This document shows positions 7,687-15,483 of a DNA stretch of 25,525 nt, piece after piece. The notes under the pieces are model-generated. The model saw only the letters and a list, made by a program, of their open reading frames with translations, searched no databases and was not told where the DNA came from. Every line of letters starts with the position of its first letter. The stretch's first letter is position 1. The position numbers and the translations under genes are program-made. Location: assembly GCA_002687025.1 (NCBI GenBank), contig NYZG01000107.1, positions 1-25,525 of the forward strand, written 5' to 3'. Origin of the DNA: Candidatus Poribacteria bacterium (GTDB lineage: Bacteria; Poribacteria; WGA-4E; GCA-2687025).

Positions 7687-8724
7687 CTACCCACTGGCGT
7701 GCCGGATGCCCAGCTTGATGCTCTCGGCGGGATTCTCGTCGATCTGTCGATACGCCTCGGCGCACTCGTCGAAGGACACTATCGGATGGACCAGCCCCTC
7801 GACCCGCAGGCGCCCGCCCGCCATCAGGGCGTGTCCCTCGATGGCGATGCGCAGGGGGTCCCACAGCGGATGGTCGCGCATGGGGGCGCTCTGATCGCGT
7901 ATAGACACGATCGTTAGCCGGTTCCGGTGCCACTCGCCTTCGAGGCTGAGCGCGCGCGCGTCGCCCGCGTAGTAGGCCGACGAGACCACCATCCCACCGT
8001 ATCCGGTCGCGCGGAGCGTGTCGTTGAGGGCGGCATAGTTCCCGCTCGTCTCCAGCGACACGTCCACGCCTGTGTCGTCGGTCGCGTCCTTGATGACGGC
8101 GCCGACATCTTCGGCCAGTGGGTCGATGGCGATGTCCGCGCCGTGGGTCAGTGCCAGCTCGCGGCGGCGGGCGATGGGATCGCTGACGGCGATCCACCGT
8201 GCCCCCTGTAAGCGAGCGATCTGCGCGGCCATCTGCCCGATAGCGCCCAGGCCCATCACTGCGACGCGGTCACCCACGCGTACATGGCTCTCGCGCACGG
8301 CCGCAAGGGCGACTCCCGCCGGGTCGGTGTAGACGAGTGCCTCGGCCGACATGCCCCGCGGCGCGGCGTGGAAGGCTCCCGCCGGGCCGACGTGCGTCTC
8401 GCGAATCGGGCGATGGGCGAACACGCGGTCACCGACGACGAAGCGCGTAACGTCGCGCCCGACTTCGCTCACCGCGCCGACGACGATGTTTCCAAGCGCG
8501 CGCGGGAATCGTGCCTCCCTCGGCTCGTCGACATGCATGCGCCGCCTGCCATCGAACGGCGCGGAGTCGTCCTTGGAGTCCGCGCGGTACCCGCGGAGCT
8601 CGGTGCCGTGCTTGGGCGCCGAGAAGTCGCTCCTCACGCGTATCTCGCCGGACGCGAGCTGCGGTTCCTCGTATTGCCTCAGCACGGGCGTGCGTGGCGC
8701 GATGGCGACTAGTTCGCGTGGCAT
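7687..8724 (-). CDS. Zinc-independent MDR-family NAD-dependent dehydrogenase
   Basis: This 345-residue medium-chain dehydrogenase/reductase has a GroES-like N-terminal domain and a Rossmann domain with GLGAIGQ (158-164). Asp182 at the end of the second strand favours NAD(H) over NADP(H). At the usual catalytic-Cys position it has DFSAPKHGTELRGYR (33-47), the SA-x-x-GTE type seen in BchC-like and other Cys-less MDR members. The only Cys lies near the C-terminus, so neither catalytic nor structural zinc is expected. The substrate is unknown; an alcohol, polyol or sugar-related oxidation is typical. ATG 8724 is chosen because AGGAG lies 7 nt upstream; a longer reading from 8823 lacks this support and adds unconserved residues. 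It is divergent to the rhomboid gene. Confidence 0.85.
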   Translation of the reverse strand: MPRELVAIAPRTPVLRQYEEPQLASGEIRVRSDFSAPKHGTELRGYRADSKDDSAPFDGRRRMHVDEPREARFPRALGNIVVGAVSEVGRDVTRFVVGDRVFAHRPIRETHVGPAGAFHAAPRGMSAEALVYTDPAGVALAAVRESHVRVGDRVAVMGLGAIGQMAAQIARLQGARWIAVSDPIARRRELALTHGADIAIDPLAEDVGAVIKDATDDTGVDVSLETSGNYAALNDTLRATGYGGMVVSSAYYAGDARALSLEGEWHRNRLTIVSIRDQSAPMRDHPLWDPLRIAIEGHALMAGGRLRVEGLVHPIVSFDECAEAYRQIDENPAESIKLGIRHASG

Positions 8725-8825
8725 GTCGTTGCTCCTAATCCGGCCCGAAGTCGCCTGGAATCGGCGTCGCTGAATCCTCGGGCCGCCAGCGGACGCCGGA
8801 CGCGCGATGTCGGGACGCGCCACCT

Positions 8826-8853
8826 AGGACTCCCCCGCCGATGACGGTATACT
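8826..8853 (+). promoter_or_regulatory. Candidate sigma70-type promoter of the rhomboid gene
   Basis: TATACT (8848-8853) is a good -10 box with AGGACT (8826-8831) 16 bp upstream as a weak -35. Predicted transcription starts near 8860. This would exclude the in-frame ATG at 8841 and leave a short leader before the preferred ATG at 8898. Confidence 0.4.
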
Positions 8854-8897
8854 TCCCCTGCGGCGCGGCGCAACTCGACCGGGTGGGAAGCAGCGAC

Positions 8898-9605
8898 ATG
8901 GAGAACCGATACGGCGGCGACGGCTTCGGGTTACGCCGCCGTCGCGGAATGCTCCCCACGGCGATCAAGTACCTGCTTATCGCGAACGTCGGCCTGTTCG
9001 CCGCCGACTGGGTAGCCACGTACCTCGCCTCTCGCGGCGTGATGTCTCCCGTGTATTGGTGGCTCTTCGACCCTCGGCACGGCGCGCTACCGCTCCAGCC
9101 GAACATTGACCCGGACCTGGCCGCGGCGTACGGGATGCTGAAGCCGTGGCAACTCGTGACGTACATGTTCGTCCACGGCGGCATCGGCCACGTGGGCATC
9201 AACATGTTCATGCTGTGGATGTTCGGGGTCGAGGTCGAGGAGCGGTGGGGGACGCGGCACTTCACGACGTACTACTTCCTGTGCGGGATCGGCGGGGCGG
9301 TCCTACAGATACTCGTGCCGATGCTGCTGGGGAAGCCGCCCGTGCCGGTGGTAGGGGCGAGCGGGGCGGTGGCGGGGGCGTTGCTCGCCTACGGTCTGAT
9401 GTTCCCCAACCGACGGCTGGTGCTGTTCCCCATCTTCATTCCGATACCGGCGAAGTGGTTCGTCGTCATCTACGTTGCGGTCGAGCTGTTCCGCGGGCTC
9501 GGTGGCAGCACGGGCATCGCGCACTTCGCCCATCTGGGCGGGATGCTGTTCGGCTACCTGTACATCCGCCACCAGCAGCGGAAGCGCCGGTTCCTCCGCT
9601 TCTAG
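8898..9605 (+). CDS. Rhomboid family intramembrane serine protease
   Basis: This 235-residue polytopic membrane protein has the full rhomboid signature: FVHGGIGHVGINMFMLWMFG (91-110), the catalytic serine in GASGAVAG (Ser155), and the catalytic histidine in HFAHLGGMLFGY (His212). About six TM helices are visible, as in bacterial rhomboids that cleave substrates within the membrane. The substrate is unknown. ATG 8898 is preferred over ATG 8841: a GGGAAG Shine-Dalgarno lies 7 nt before it, and the candidate promoter overlaps the upstream ATG. A basic, Gly-rich N-terminal tail precedes the first helix. The gene ends 20 nt from the convergent aminotransferase. Confidence 0.93.
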   Translation: MENRYGGDGFGLRRRRGMLPTAIKYLLIANVGLFAADWVATYLASRGVMSPVYWWLFDPRHGALPLQPNIDPDLAAAYGMLKPWQLVTYMFVHGGIGHVGINMFMLWMFGVEVEERWGTRHFTTYYFLCGIGGAVLQILVPMLLGKPPVPVVGASGAVAGALLAYGLMFPNRRLVLFPIFIPIPAKWFVVIYVAVELFRGLGGSTGIAHFAHLGGMLFGYLYIRHQQRKRRFLRF

Positions 9606-9625
9606 ATCGACGAAGCGGCGAGGAG

Positions 9626-10930
9626 TCAGGCCGTCCGCGCGAGCGCCTCTGAGTGGCGCAGCACCTTGCTCAGCGCGGCTAGAGTCCGTTGTGGCGCGTC
9701 CTCGACAGGGTCGCTGAGGACCGGCAGGAACACGAGCCGCGACACCGCGGCCTCCGTGACCGGGAAGTCGCCGTCGGAGTAGCCCTGGTAGTCCCCGCCC
9801 ATCTCGGGCGTGCAGAGCGGCCCGCGTCCCTCCGTGAAGATGTCGAACCCGTCGGCGAAAAGCGGCAGCCTATGCAAGAGCGGGTACCCGTTCCCGCGCG
9901 CTCCGAGCCCTTCCTCGCGCAGCGCGGCGATGAACCGATCGGTCGAGAGGCCGTTCGCCTTCTCCGCGTCATAGCGGACAAAGAACCCGTAGAAGCCGCC
10001 GCGCTCGGCACCCGGGTAGACGCCCATCGGCTCGACGCCTGGGAGATCGCCGAGTCCGGCCTCGACAGCTTCGATGTACGCGCTGCGCCGCGCGTTGAGC
10101 TCGTCGAGCTTGTTCATCTGCACGCTCGCGATGCCGATGCCTAGCGGGTGCGCACGGAACTTGATGCCCAGTCCAAGCGGCTGGAGATGCTCGTAGTTGT
10201 CAGTCACGAGGTCGAGTCCCGCGACGCGGTTCACCTGGCCGATTAGGCACGCGCGCTCGAATGCCTGGACATCGTTCGTCGCGACGACGCCACCCTCGCC
10301 GCCACTCGCGGGCTTGCTGCCCTGCAAGCTCCAGGCGCCCACCTGCCCGATGCTCCCACACGGTCGCCCGCCGTAGGTCGCACCGTGCGCATGCGAGCAG
10401 TCCTCGATGACCGGCACGCCCGTATCGCGGCTGATTTCCATGAGCGCGTCCATGTCGCACACGTTGCCCCACAGGTGCACCGCGAGGATCGCCTTGGTGC
10501 GAGGCGTGATACATCGGCGCACGTCGTCCGGGTCTATCAGGAGCGTTTCAGGGTCGCTCTCGCAGAACACCGGCTTCGCCATCAGCATGAGCGCCGGGGA
10601 CACGGAGCAGATCCAGGTGTAGGTCGGACAGATGACCTCGTCGCCCGGCCCTACACCCAGCCCGAACATCGCGCTGTGCAACGCCGCGGTGCCGTTGATG
10701 ACGGTGATCGCGAAGCGCGTGTCGTGCCGTTCGCGCCACATCTGCTCGAACTCGCGAACGACCGGCGTTCCGCCGGAGAGCTCGTTGCGCAACGTCATGT
10801 CGTACGCGACCTGCGCCTCTTCCTCGGTGATTTGGCGCCATCGATCCAGCGTGTCGGACTCACGGGCCGTCTGTACGAACACTGGCGCGCCGCCAAGAGC
10901 GGCGGGCAAGTCTTGTGTCGTCGTAGCCAT
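9626..10930 (-). CDS. DegT/DnrJ/EryC1/StrS family PLP aminotransferase
   Basis: This 434-residue protein has the fold and motifs of sugar aminotransferases: ITVINGTAALHSAMFGLGVG (75-94), GDEVICPTYTW, VIEDCSHAHGA (174-184), and the PLP Schiff-base lysine in SLQGSKPASGGEGG (Lys206). The family uses PLP to transaminate keto-sugars or to dehydrate/deoxygenate them. Some members act on AHBA or inositol-type substrates, so the exact reaction cannot be assigned. It is longer than the usual 370-400 residues because of insertions near the C-terminal third. ATG 10930 has an excellent AGGAGGAG seven nt upstream, and a minus-strand TACAGT near 10960-10965 could be its -10. No sugar-nucleotide pathway neighbours lie next to it, so it appears to act alone here. 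Confidence 0.9.
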   Translation of the reverse strand: MATTTQDLPAALGGAPVFVQTARESDTLDRWRQITEEEAQVAYDMTLRNELSGGTPVVREFEQMWRERHDTRFAITVINGTAALHSAMFGLGVGPGDEVICPTYTWICSVSPALMLMAKPVFCESDPETLLIDPDDVRRCITPRTKAILAVHLWGNVCDMDALMEISRDTGVPVIEDCSHAHGATYGGRPCGSIGQVGAWSLQGSKPASGGEGGVVATNDVQAFERACLIGQVNRVAGLDLVTDNYEHLQPLGLGIKFRAHPLGIGIASVQMNKLDELNARRSAYIEAVEAGLGDLPGVEPMGVYPGAERGGFYGFFVRYDAEKANGLSTDRFIAALREEGLGARGNGYPLLHRLPLFADGFDIFTEGRGPLCTPEMGGDYQGYSDGDFPVTEAAVSRLVFLPVLSDPVEDAPQRTLAALSKVLRHSEALARTA

Positions 10931-11007
10931 CGCGCGTCTCCTCCTGTGCTCGGGCGCCTACTGTAACACCGTGCGCAAGAGGCCGCGACTCCCCAGGATA
11001 TGCCGGT

Positions 11008-11050
11008 CTGACACACACGCCGCTGGCGGCTATACTGACCATATCGGTCA
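11008..11050 (+). promoter_or_regulatory. Promoter and candidate operator of the toxin-antitoxin pair
   Basis: CTGACA (11008-11013), a 17-bp spacer and TATACT (11031-11036) form a near-consensus promoter. The inverted repeat TGACC-ATATC-GGTCA (11036-11050) begins on the last base of the -10 and covers the predicted start site. Type II antitoxins of this kind usually repress their own operon by binding such a palindrome. Confidence 0.6.
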
Positions 11051-11081
11051 TATGGATCATGCGCACAGCGAGGACCATCCG

Positions 11082-11360
11082 ATGAAGCAAGAGATAACGG
11101 CGATCGAAGCGCGCCAGCGTCTCGGTCAGCTGCTCGACCGGGCCCACTACCGGAGCGACGAGTTCGTCATCAAGCGGGCGGGGAAGCCTATGGCCGCCGT
11201 CATCCCGATGGAGCTTTACGAGCGGCTCGTCAGGCAGCGCAAGGAGGACTTCGACGCGCTGGAGCGGATCCGCGCGACGATGCCCCACGTCCCGGACGAG
11301 CTGGTGGATGCGGACATCGAGGCGTCGATCCAGGACGTGCGGGCGGCTAAGAGGCCGTAA
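11082..11360 (+). CDS. Phd/YefM-like type II antitoxin
   Basis: This 92-residue protein begins MKQEITAIEARQRLGQLLD, continues with FVIKRAGKPMAAVIPMELYE, and ends in a charged C-terminal half. This is the Phd/YefM fold: an N-terminal DNA-binding dimer and a C-terminal toxin-binding tail. It should neutralise the PIN toxin encoded 34 nt downstream and repress the shared promoter. ATG 11082 is chosen because GAGGA lies 7 nt upstream. An in-frame ATG at 11052 would add ten His/Asp-rich residues and lies very close to the predicted transcription start, so it is less likely. Confidence 0.85.
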   Translation: MKQEITAIEARQRLGQLLDRAHYRSDEFVIKRAGKPMAAVIPMELYERLVRQRKEDFDALERIRATMPHVPDELVDADIEASIQDVRAAKRP

Positions 11361-11394
11361 CCGCGCATTGGACGACCGCCGAGGAGTCGTAAGT

Positions 11395-11832
11395 ATGCGG
11401 GCCGTCCTCGACACGAATCAGTTCGTCAGGGCCCTGATCCGCACGGGGGGCGTTCAGGATCGGCTTGTGCGCCTGTGGCGCAGCGGAACGTACGAACTGG
11501 CCGCCTCGCCACCACTGCTTGCGGAGATCGAGGACGTGATCCGACGCCCGCGGTTGGTCGAGAGATATGGTCTGACCGATGAAGGCATCGCCATGTTCGT
11601 ACGGGTCCTCAGGCGACACGCTGTGATGACGCCGGGCCTGCTCGACGTGGTCGTCGTCGACGACGACCCTGACGACAACATGGTGTTGGCCTGCGCAGTC
11701 GAGGCGAACGCCGACTTCGTTGTCAGCGGCGACCGACATCTGCTCGCCCTGGGTAGCTACGAGGGTATGCCCATCGTCCGCGCCGCGGCATTCCTGCGAC
11801 GGCTCGAATCCGCACTCGGATCGGGGCACTAG
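11395..11832 (+). CDS. PIN-domain toxin, COG1569-type
   Basis: This 145-residue protein matches PIN-family toxins, which are Mg-dependent ribonucleases. The acidic cluster is complete: Asp6 in VLDTNQFVRAL, Glu44 in PPLLAEIEDVI, the DDDPDDNMVLA segment (89-99), and Asp113 in DFVVSGDRHLL. The start ATG 11395 follows GAGGAG at 8 nt spacing. With the preceding antitoxin it forms a standard two-gene toxin-antitoxin operon transcribed from the promoter near 11008-11036. All catalytic positions are intact, so it is probably active. The RNA target is not predictable. Confidence 0.9.
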   Translation: MRAVLDTNQFVRALIRTGGVQDRLVRLWRSGTYELAASPPLLAEIEDVIRRPRLVERYGLTDEGIAMFVRVLRRHAVMTPGLLDVVVVDDDPDDNMVLACAVEANADFVVSGDRHLLALGSYEGMPIVRAAAFLRRLESALGSGH

Positions 11833-11865
11833 ACCGGCCCGCCGTGTGGTCGCGGCGACGCCGAG

Positions 11866-13023
11866 CTAGCCGACGACGACCCTCGACACGTCCACCACGT
11901 ACATCTGCCGGTCACCTTCGTGCGCCGAGTCGAAGCACACTTCGGTACCGTCCCGGTTCCACCGCGGATGCAGGTCGCAACGAATCTCGGACTTGAGCTC
12001 CGGCGGCGAGTAGACGCGCGCGATATCTACACGCCGGTTCCCGGCGGGGTCGTATAGGTAGACCACGCGGTACGGCTCGGAACGGTTGGGGTAGCAGTCG
12101 GCCAGCACCCACCGACGGTCGGGTGAGAACGTACAGTGCCCGTCCCTGGGCAGCACGCCTTCGCCGACGACCGACCGTTCGTCGCTGCGGTCGGTGAACA
12201 GGTAGAATCGGGCGCCAATGTCGTGCTGCCGCGCCCACGCGAGGATGTGGCGTTCGTCACGCCAGTCGCAATGCGACGTCATGTCGTCGTCGGCCACGAG
12301 ATGTATGTCCGAGCCATCCGCGTTCGCGGTGTAGAGACGCGTGGTCCACCGTTCTCCGGGGATGGCCCAGCGGTGGAAGAACATGAACCGACTGCCGTCG
12401 GTATTGAACATGAGATGGTTGAACCAGTGGTTCGCGTCGCCCATGCCCTCGCGCGGCCGGAACTCCGCCATCTGCCCCAGCGAGACGATCAGGTCCGACG
12501 TTCCGGCCGCCAGGTCCACCCGGTAGATGCCGTCGTCCGACGGATGCGCCTGGCCCTGCCACGGGTCGGGGACACCCGCATAGCCACAGACCGGCCGCGT
12601 CCACAGGAACCGCGAGAAGTTCAGGGTCACCGCCGTGGCGCCGCAAGGGGCGATGGCGTACACCGGTCGAGGTAGCGTCTTGCTCTCCCCGCTGTCCACG
12701 TCGAGGATCACTGAGACAAGGCGCTCGCCGTCGAAGTCGTTGTAGATGACGCGACGGCCGTCGCCGGGGAGCCACTGCGCCATGCACCCCTGCTGCCAGT
12801 TCCACGCGCGCGTCTTCGCGATCGGCGTCCAGGCGTCATCATCATGCCGATCCACGAGGCCGATGACCGCCGGGTCGTCCACCGTTGGGATACGGTCGTA
12901 CAGCTCCGTCTCCAGCGCGAGGACGTAGCGGCCGGAGGCGTCCCACGGCGTCTTCTCGTAGTACCCGAACAGGTGGTTCTTGCCCTTGGGCGTGATGCGG
13001 CGCGCTTCCGGCAACTCGCTCAT
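11866..13023 (-). CDS. Beta-propeller protein, oligogalacturonate-lyase (PL22)-like
   Basis: This 385-residue protein consists of repeated four-strand blades with TolB/WD-like signatures such as FNTDGSRFMFFHRW, FSPDRRWVLADCYPN and WNRDGTEVCFDSAHEGDRQM. Blade starts carry His residues at 199, 203, 251, 296 and 352. This is the pattern by which PL22 oligogalacturonate lyases place metal ligands in the propeller channel, so a lyase or sugar-acid binding function is plausible but unproven. No signal peptide is seen. The ATG overlaps the stop of the upstream GHL10 gene by 4 nt (ATGA), indicating translational coupling, so both probably act on the same glycan pathway. It ends 33 nt from the convergent toxin gene. 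Confidence 0.75.
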   Translation of the reverse strand: MSELPEARRITPKGKNHLFGYYEKTPWDASGRYVLALETELYDRIPTVDDPAVIGLVDRHDDDAWTPIAKTRAWNWQQGCMAQWLPGDGRRVIYNDFDGERLVSVILDVDSGESKTLPRPVYAIAPCGATAVTLNFSRFLWTRPVCGYAGVPDPWQGQAHPSDDGIYRVDLAAGTSDLIVSLGQMAEFRPREGMGDANHWFNHLMFNTDGSRFMFFHRWAIPGERWTTRLYTANADGSDIHLVADDDMTSHCDWRDERHILAWARQHDIGARFYLFTDRSDERSVVGEGVLPRDGHCTFSPDRRWVLADCYPNRSEPYRVVYLYDPAGNRRVDIARVYSPPELKSEIRCDLHPRWNRDGTEVCFDSAHEGDRQMYVVDVSRVVVG

Positions 13024-15449
13024 TCGTGCGGCTCCCAGTCGTCGTCGGCCGTCGCGCCCAGCCGTAGGGCCGGCAGGTGCTCGTCCGCGACCGTCCGGTC
13101 GTAGTTGAAGACGATGAAGCCCGGGGACCCCAGCTCACGCGCGCGATGGACCTGCATGGCCGTCTGCTCCGGCAGCAACCCCGGCGCCGACGCGCCGACG
13201 CCGGGATAGAGCGGCACACGGCCCTGGACATATCCCCTCTGCGAGGCAACCCACATCGCGAACTGCTCCTCGTCGTCGGTGTAGTTCATGGGGCAGACGA
13301 AGTCGAGATAGCCCTGCTCGACCCAGTCGACCCAGTCCTGACCCACGCTCCGGCGGCAGTTCGGATAGTCCCGGAACACGGCCGCCGATATCTTCAGACC
13401 CGGGCGCAGCTCGCGCGCCTCCGCGCTGACGGTTCGCACGAGCCGCGTTATCTGCTCGCGTCGCCAATCGGCGAAGGCGTCCGCGTGCTGCCCGTCGATG
13501 ACGTCGTCCGGCCAGGCGGCGATCTCGCGCCCCGTGGCCGCCTGGAAGCGCTCCCGGCATCCGTCGTCGTAGCACGCCGACCCGTGCGGGTAGCGGATGT
13601 AGTCGAAGTGGATGCCGTCCACGGCGTAGTTCCGCACGACCTCCAGCAGCGAGTTCTTTTCGAGCTCGAAGTTCGCGGGATGGGAGGGGCAGAGCCACTC
13701 GAGTTCGCTCCCGTCGCGGTGTCGTTGCAGCCTACCCGCCGTGCGCATCTCCTCGATGAACGCCGAGGGCGCCGTCTGCAACCCCCAGTTCACCTTCCAC
13801 ACGTGAACGTCGATGCCGTGACGCTCCGCGGCCGCGAGACACGCGGCGATTTGGTCACCACGTTCCGCCACTTCGGCCGCGACAGGAAGGTACTCGCTTG
13901 GGTAGTACGCCAGCCCGCCCCACAGCATGTTCGGCACTACGGCCGTGAAGCCCTGCGCCTTGAGGTGTGCGAGCGCCTGGTCCCACGTCCACCCGTCCAC
14001 ACCGAATGCGGAGTGGCACCAGACGCCTCGGAATTCGTCGTCGCGGGACGGCACGCCTCGGAGCAGCCCGTCGCGCATTGCGCCGATGGCCTCCCGGGCA
14101 GCGGCGAACGCCGCGTCGTGATCTCCTTCGTCCGCGGATTGCCTACCGTCCTGCATTCGCTCGCGGGCCGTCCCCACGTGCGCGAGAGCGGCTTCCAAGC
14201 GTTCGGACGGTATGCGGGACTTGCTCGTCTGTACGAAGGCCTCTACTGCGGCGGGGCCGTCGAGTCCCGCAATCGCGCCCGCCCGATCCAGGTAGGCCGA
14301 CGCGAGTTCCGCACGCCCCTCCGGCGCCAGATGCGCCAGCAACGCCAACAGGAACTGCTGTTTCGCCGGGATGTCCGCGGGGAGGAGGACATGGCCGACG
14401 AACGCGCCGTGCCCGTTGAGGGTGACCGCAGGCAGCCCTGAGCGCGTGCCTTCGGCGTCCGCCCACTCGCCGAGCGCGATCGCTCCTTCGAGCGTAGGGA
14501 TTCGGGCGTTCCACGATCCCTGACGCATCGATTCGGGCATGCCGGGCGCGGCCTCGGTATCCAGCGCGATCGCATCCAGATCGCCGGGGCTCTCGGCGCG
14601 GCGCCACTCCAACGACGCGATTCCAAGCGTCTGCATGAGGTCGGCGGGCAGGGCGTAGCACGCGACGAGCCTCCCGCCGCCATCGATGAAGCGCTGGATC
14701 GCGGCCGCCTGCGCGGGAGACGTGTCCGGGTTGTACGGCAGGATGGCGACCTTCGCCCCTCCGAGTGCGCCGGCTTCGATGTCCGCGTCCGCGACGGCGC
14801 CGTACGCAACTCCGATCCCCGCGAGCAGGTCCGCCATCCCCGAGGAGAATCGCTGGACGGAGGACCAATTCGAGCGGCTGACGCGACGCGTCCGTTCGCC
14901 GCGGACGACCACGATGTCGTCCGAATACGCCCTGAAGTCCGTGAACGACACCTCGACGGCCTGCGGAGCGCCGCCCCAGATGGCGAGCCGCACGCCGTCG
15001 ATCCTCGCCCATCCCGCGGGCGAGCCCTCGACGGTGAAGTCGGTCTTTCGCAACGTGACCGTGCGCGACCCGTCGTGCGCGGCGAATGACGCGCCGTACC
15101 AGCCGCCGCCGCTGCGGAAGTAAATGGTGAGATGACCCACTGCCGCCGCGCCCTCGACGCGAGAGCCGAGAGAGAAGCGACCATACGCCCCCAAATCCCA
15201 CATGACGGCCGCATCCCAATACACGCGCTCCGACCCGTCCGAGAAGTCGGCGCGCAGGAGGAGGGCGCCGTCGGCGGCGACAGCGGCCGCGGGCGACGTG
15301 TCGCTCGGAGACCACGTCGCCCGCGCGGCGTTCGCGTCATCGTAGCGCCACGCGCTCAGCGGCCGCATCTCGGACGCGTGCGCCGCTGCCGCGAGGGACG
15401 ACATTAAGACGAGCAGAATCCCGGCGACCGACCCCGTTCCGTGTGCCAT
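13020..15449 (-). CDS. Secreted GHL10-type (YngK/DUF187) glycoside hydrolase
   Basis: This 809-residue protein starts with a Sec signal peptide (residues 1-26, hydrophobic core GILLVLMSSLAAAA, AHA cleavage site). Residues about 30-180 look like a jelly-roll, carbohydrate-binding-type domain. Residues about 195-390 look like a class-I glutamine-amidotransferase/trimerisation-like domain (VAILPYNPDT...FIDGGGRLVACY). A helical linker follows. Residues about 472-800 form the GHL10 barrel: EFRGVWCHSAFGVDGWTWDQ, then DGIHFDYIRYPHGSACYDDG, then VCPMNYTDD. Related GHL10 proteins are glycosidases acting on extracellular polysaccharide; the substrate here is unknown. ATG 15449 is preferred to GTG 15473: GGGGAG lies about 10 nt upstream and the signal peptide then begins properly. 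It lies 34 nt after the GH32-like gene and overlaps the propeller gene. Confidence 0.85.
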   Translation of the reverse strand: MAHGTGSVAGILLVLMSSLAAAAHASEMRPLSAWRYDDANAARATWSPSDTSPAAAVAADGALLLRADFSDGSERVYWDAAVMWDLGAYGRFSLGSRVEGAAAVGHLTIYFRSGGGWYGASFAAHDGSRTVTLRKTDFTVEGSPAGWARIDGVRLAIWGGAPQAVEVSFTDFRAYSDDIVVVRGERTRRVSRSNWSSVQRFSSGMADLLAGIGVAYGAVADADIEAGALGGAKVAILPYNPDTSPAQAAAIQRFIDGGGRLVACYALPADLMQTLGIASLEWRRAESPGDLDAIALDTEAAPGMPESMRQGSWNARIPTLEGAIALGEWADAEGTRSGLPAVTLNGHGAFVGHVLLPADIPAKQQFLLALLAHLAPEGRAELASAYLDRAGAIAGLDGPAAVEAFVQTSKSRIPSERLEAALAHVGTARERMQDGRQSADEGDHDAAFAAAREAIGAMRDGLLRGVPSRDDEFRGVWCHSAFGVDGWTWDQALAHLKAQGFTAVVPNMLWGGLAYYPSEYLPVAAEVAERGDQIAACLAAAERHGIDVHVWKVNWGLQTAPSAFIEEMRTAGRLQRHRDGSELEWLCPSHPANFELEKNSLLEVVRNYAVDGIHFDYIRYPHGSACYDDGCRERFQAATGREIAAWPDDVIDGQHADAFADWRREQITRLVRTVSAEARELRPGLKISAAVFRDYPNCRRSVGQDWVDWVEQGYLDFVCPMNYTDDEEQFAMWVASQRGYVQGRVPLYPGVGASAPGLLPEQTAMQVHRARELGSPGFIVFNYDRTVADEHLPALRLGATADDDWEPHE

Positions 15450-15483
15450 GCCAACGCCACTCCCCGTGGTCACGCCGCGACGC

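Noticed and set aside
13077..14441. 454-codon plus-strand frame opposite the GHL10 gene
   Set aside because: Arg-rich shadow translation, no domain, while the minus strand encodes a clear signal peptide and GHL10 barrel.
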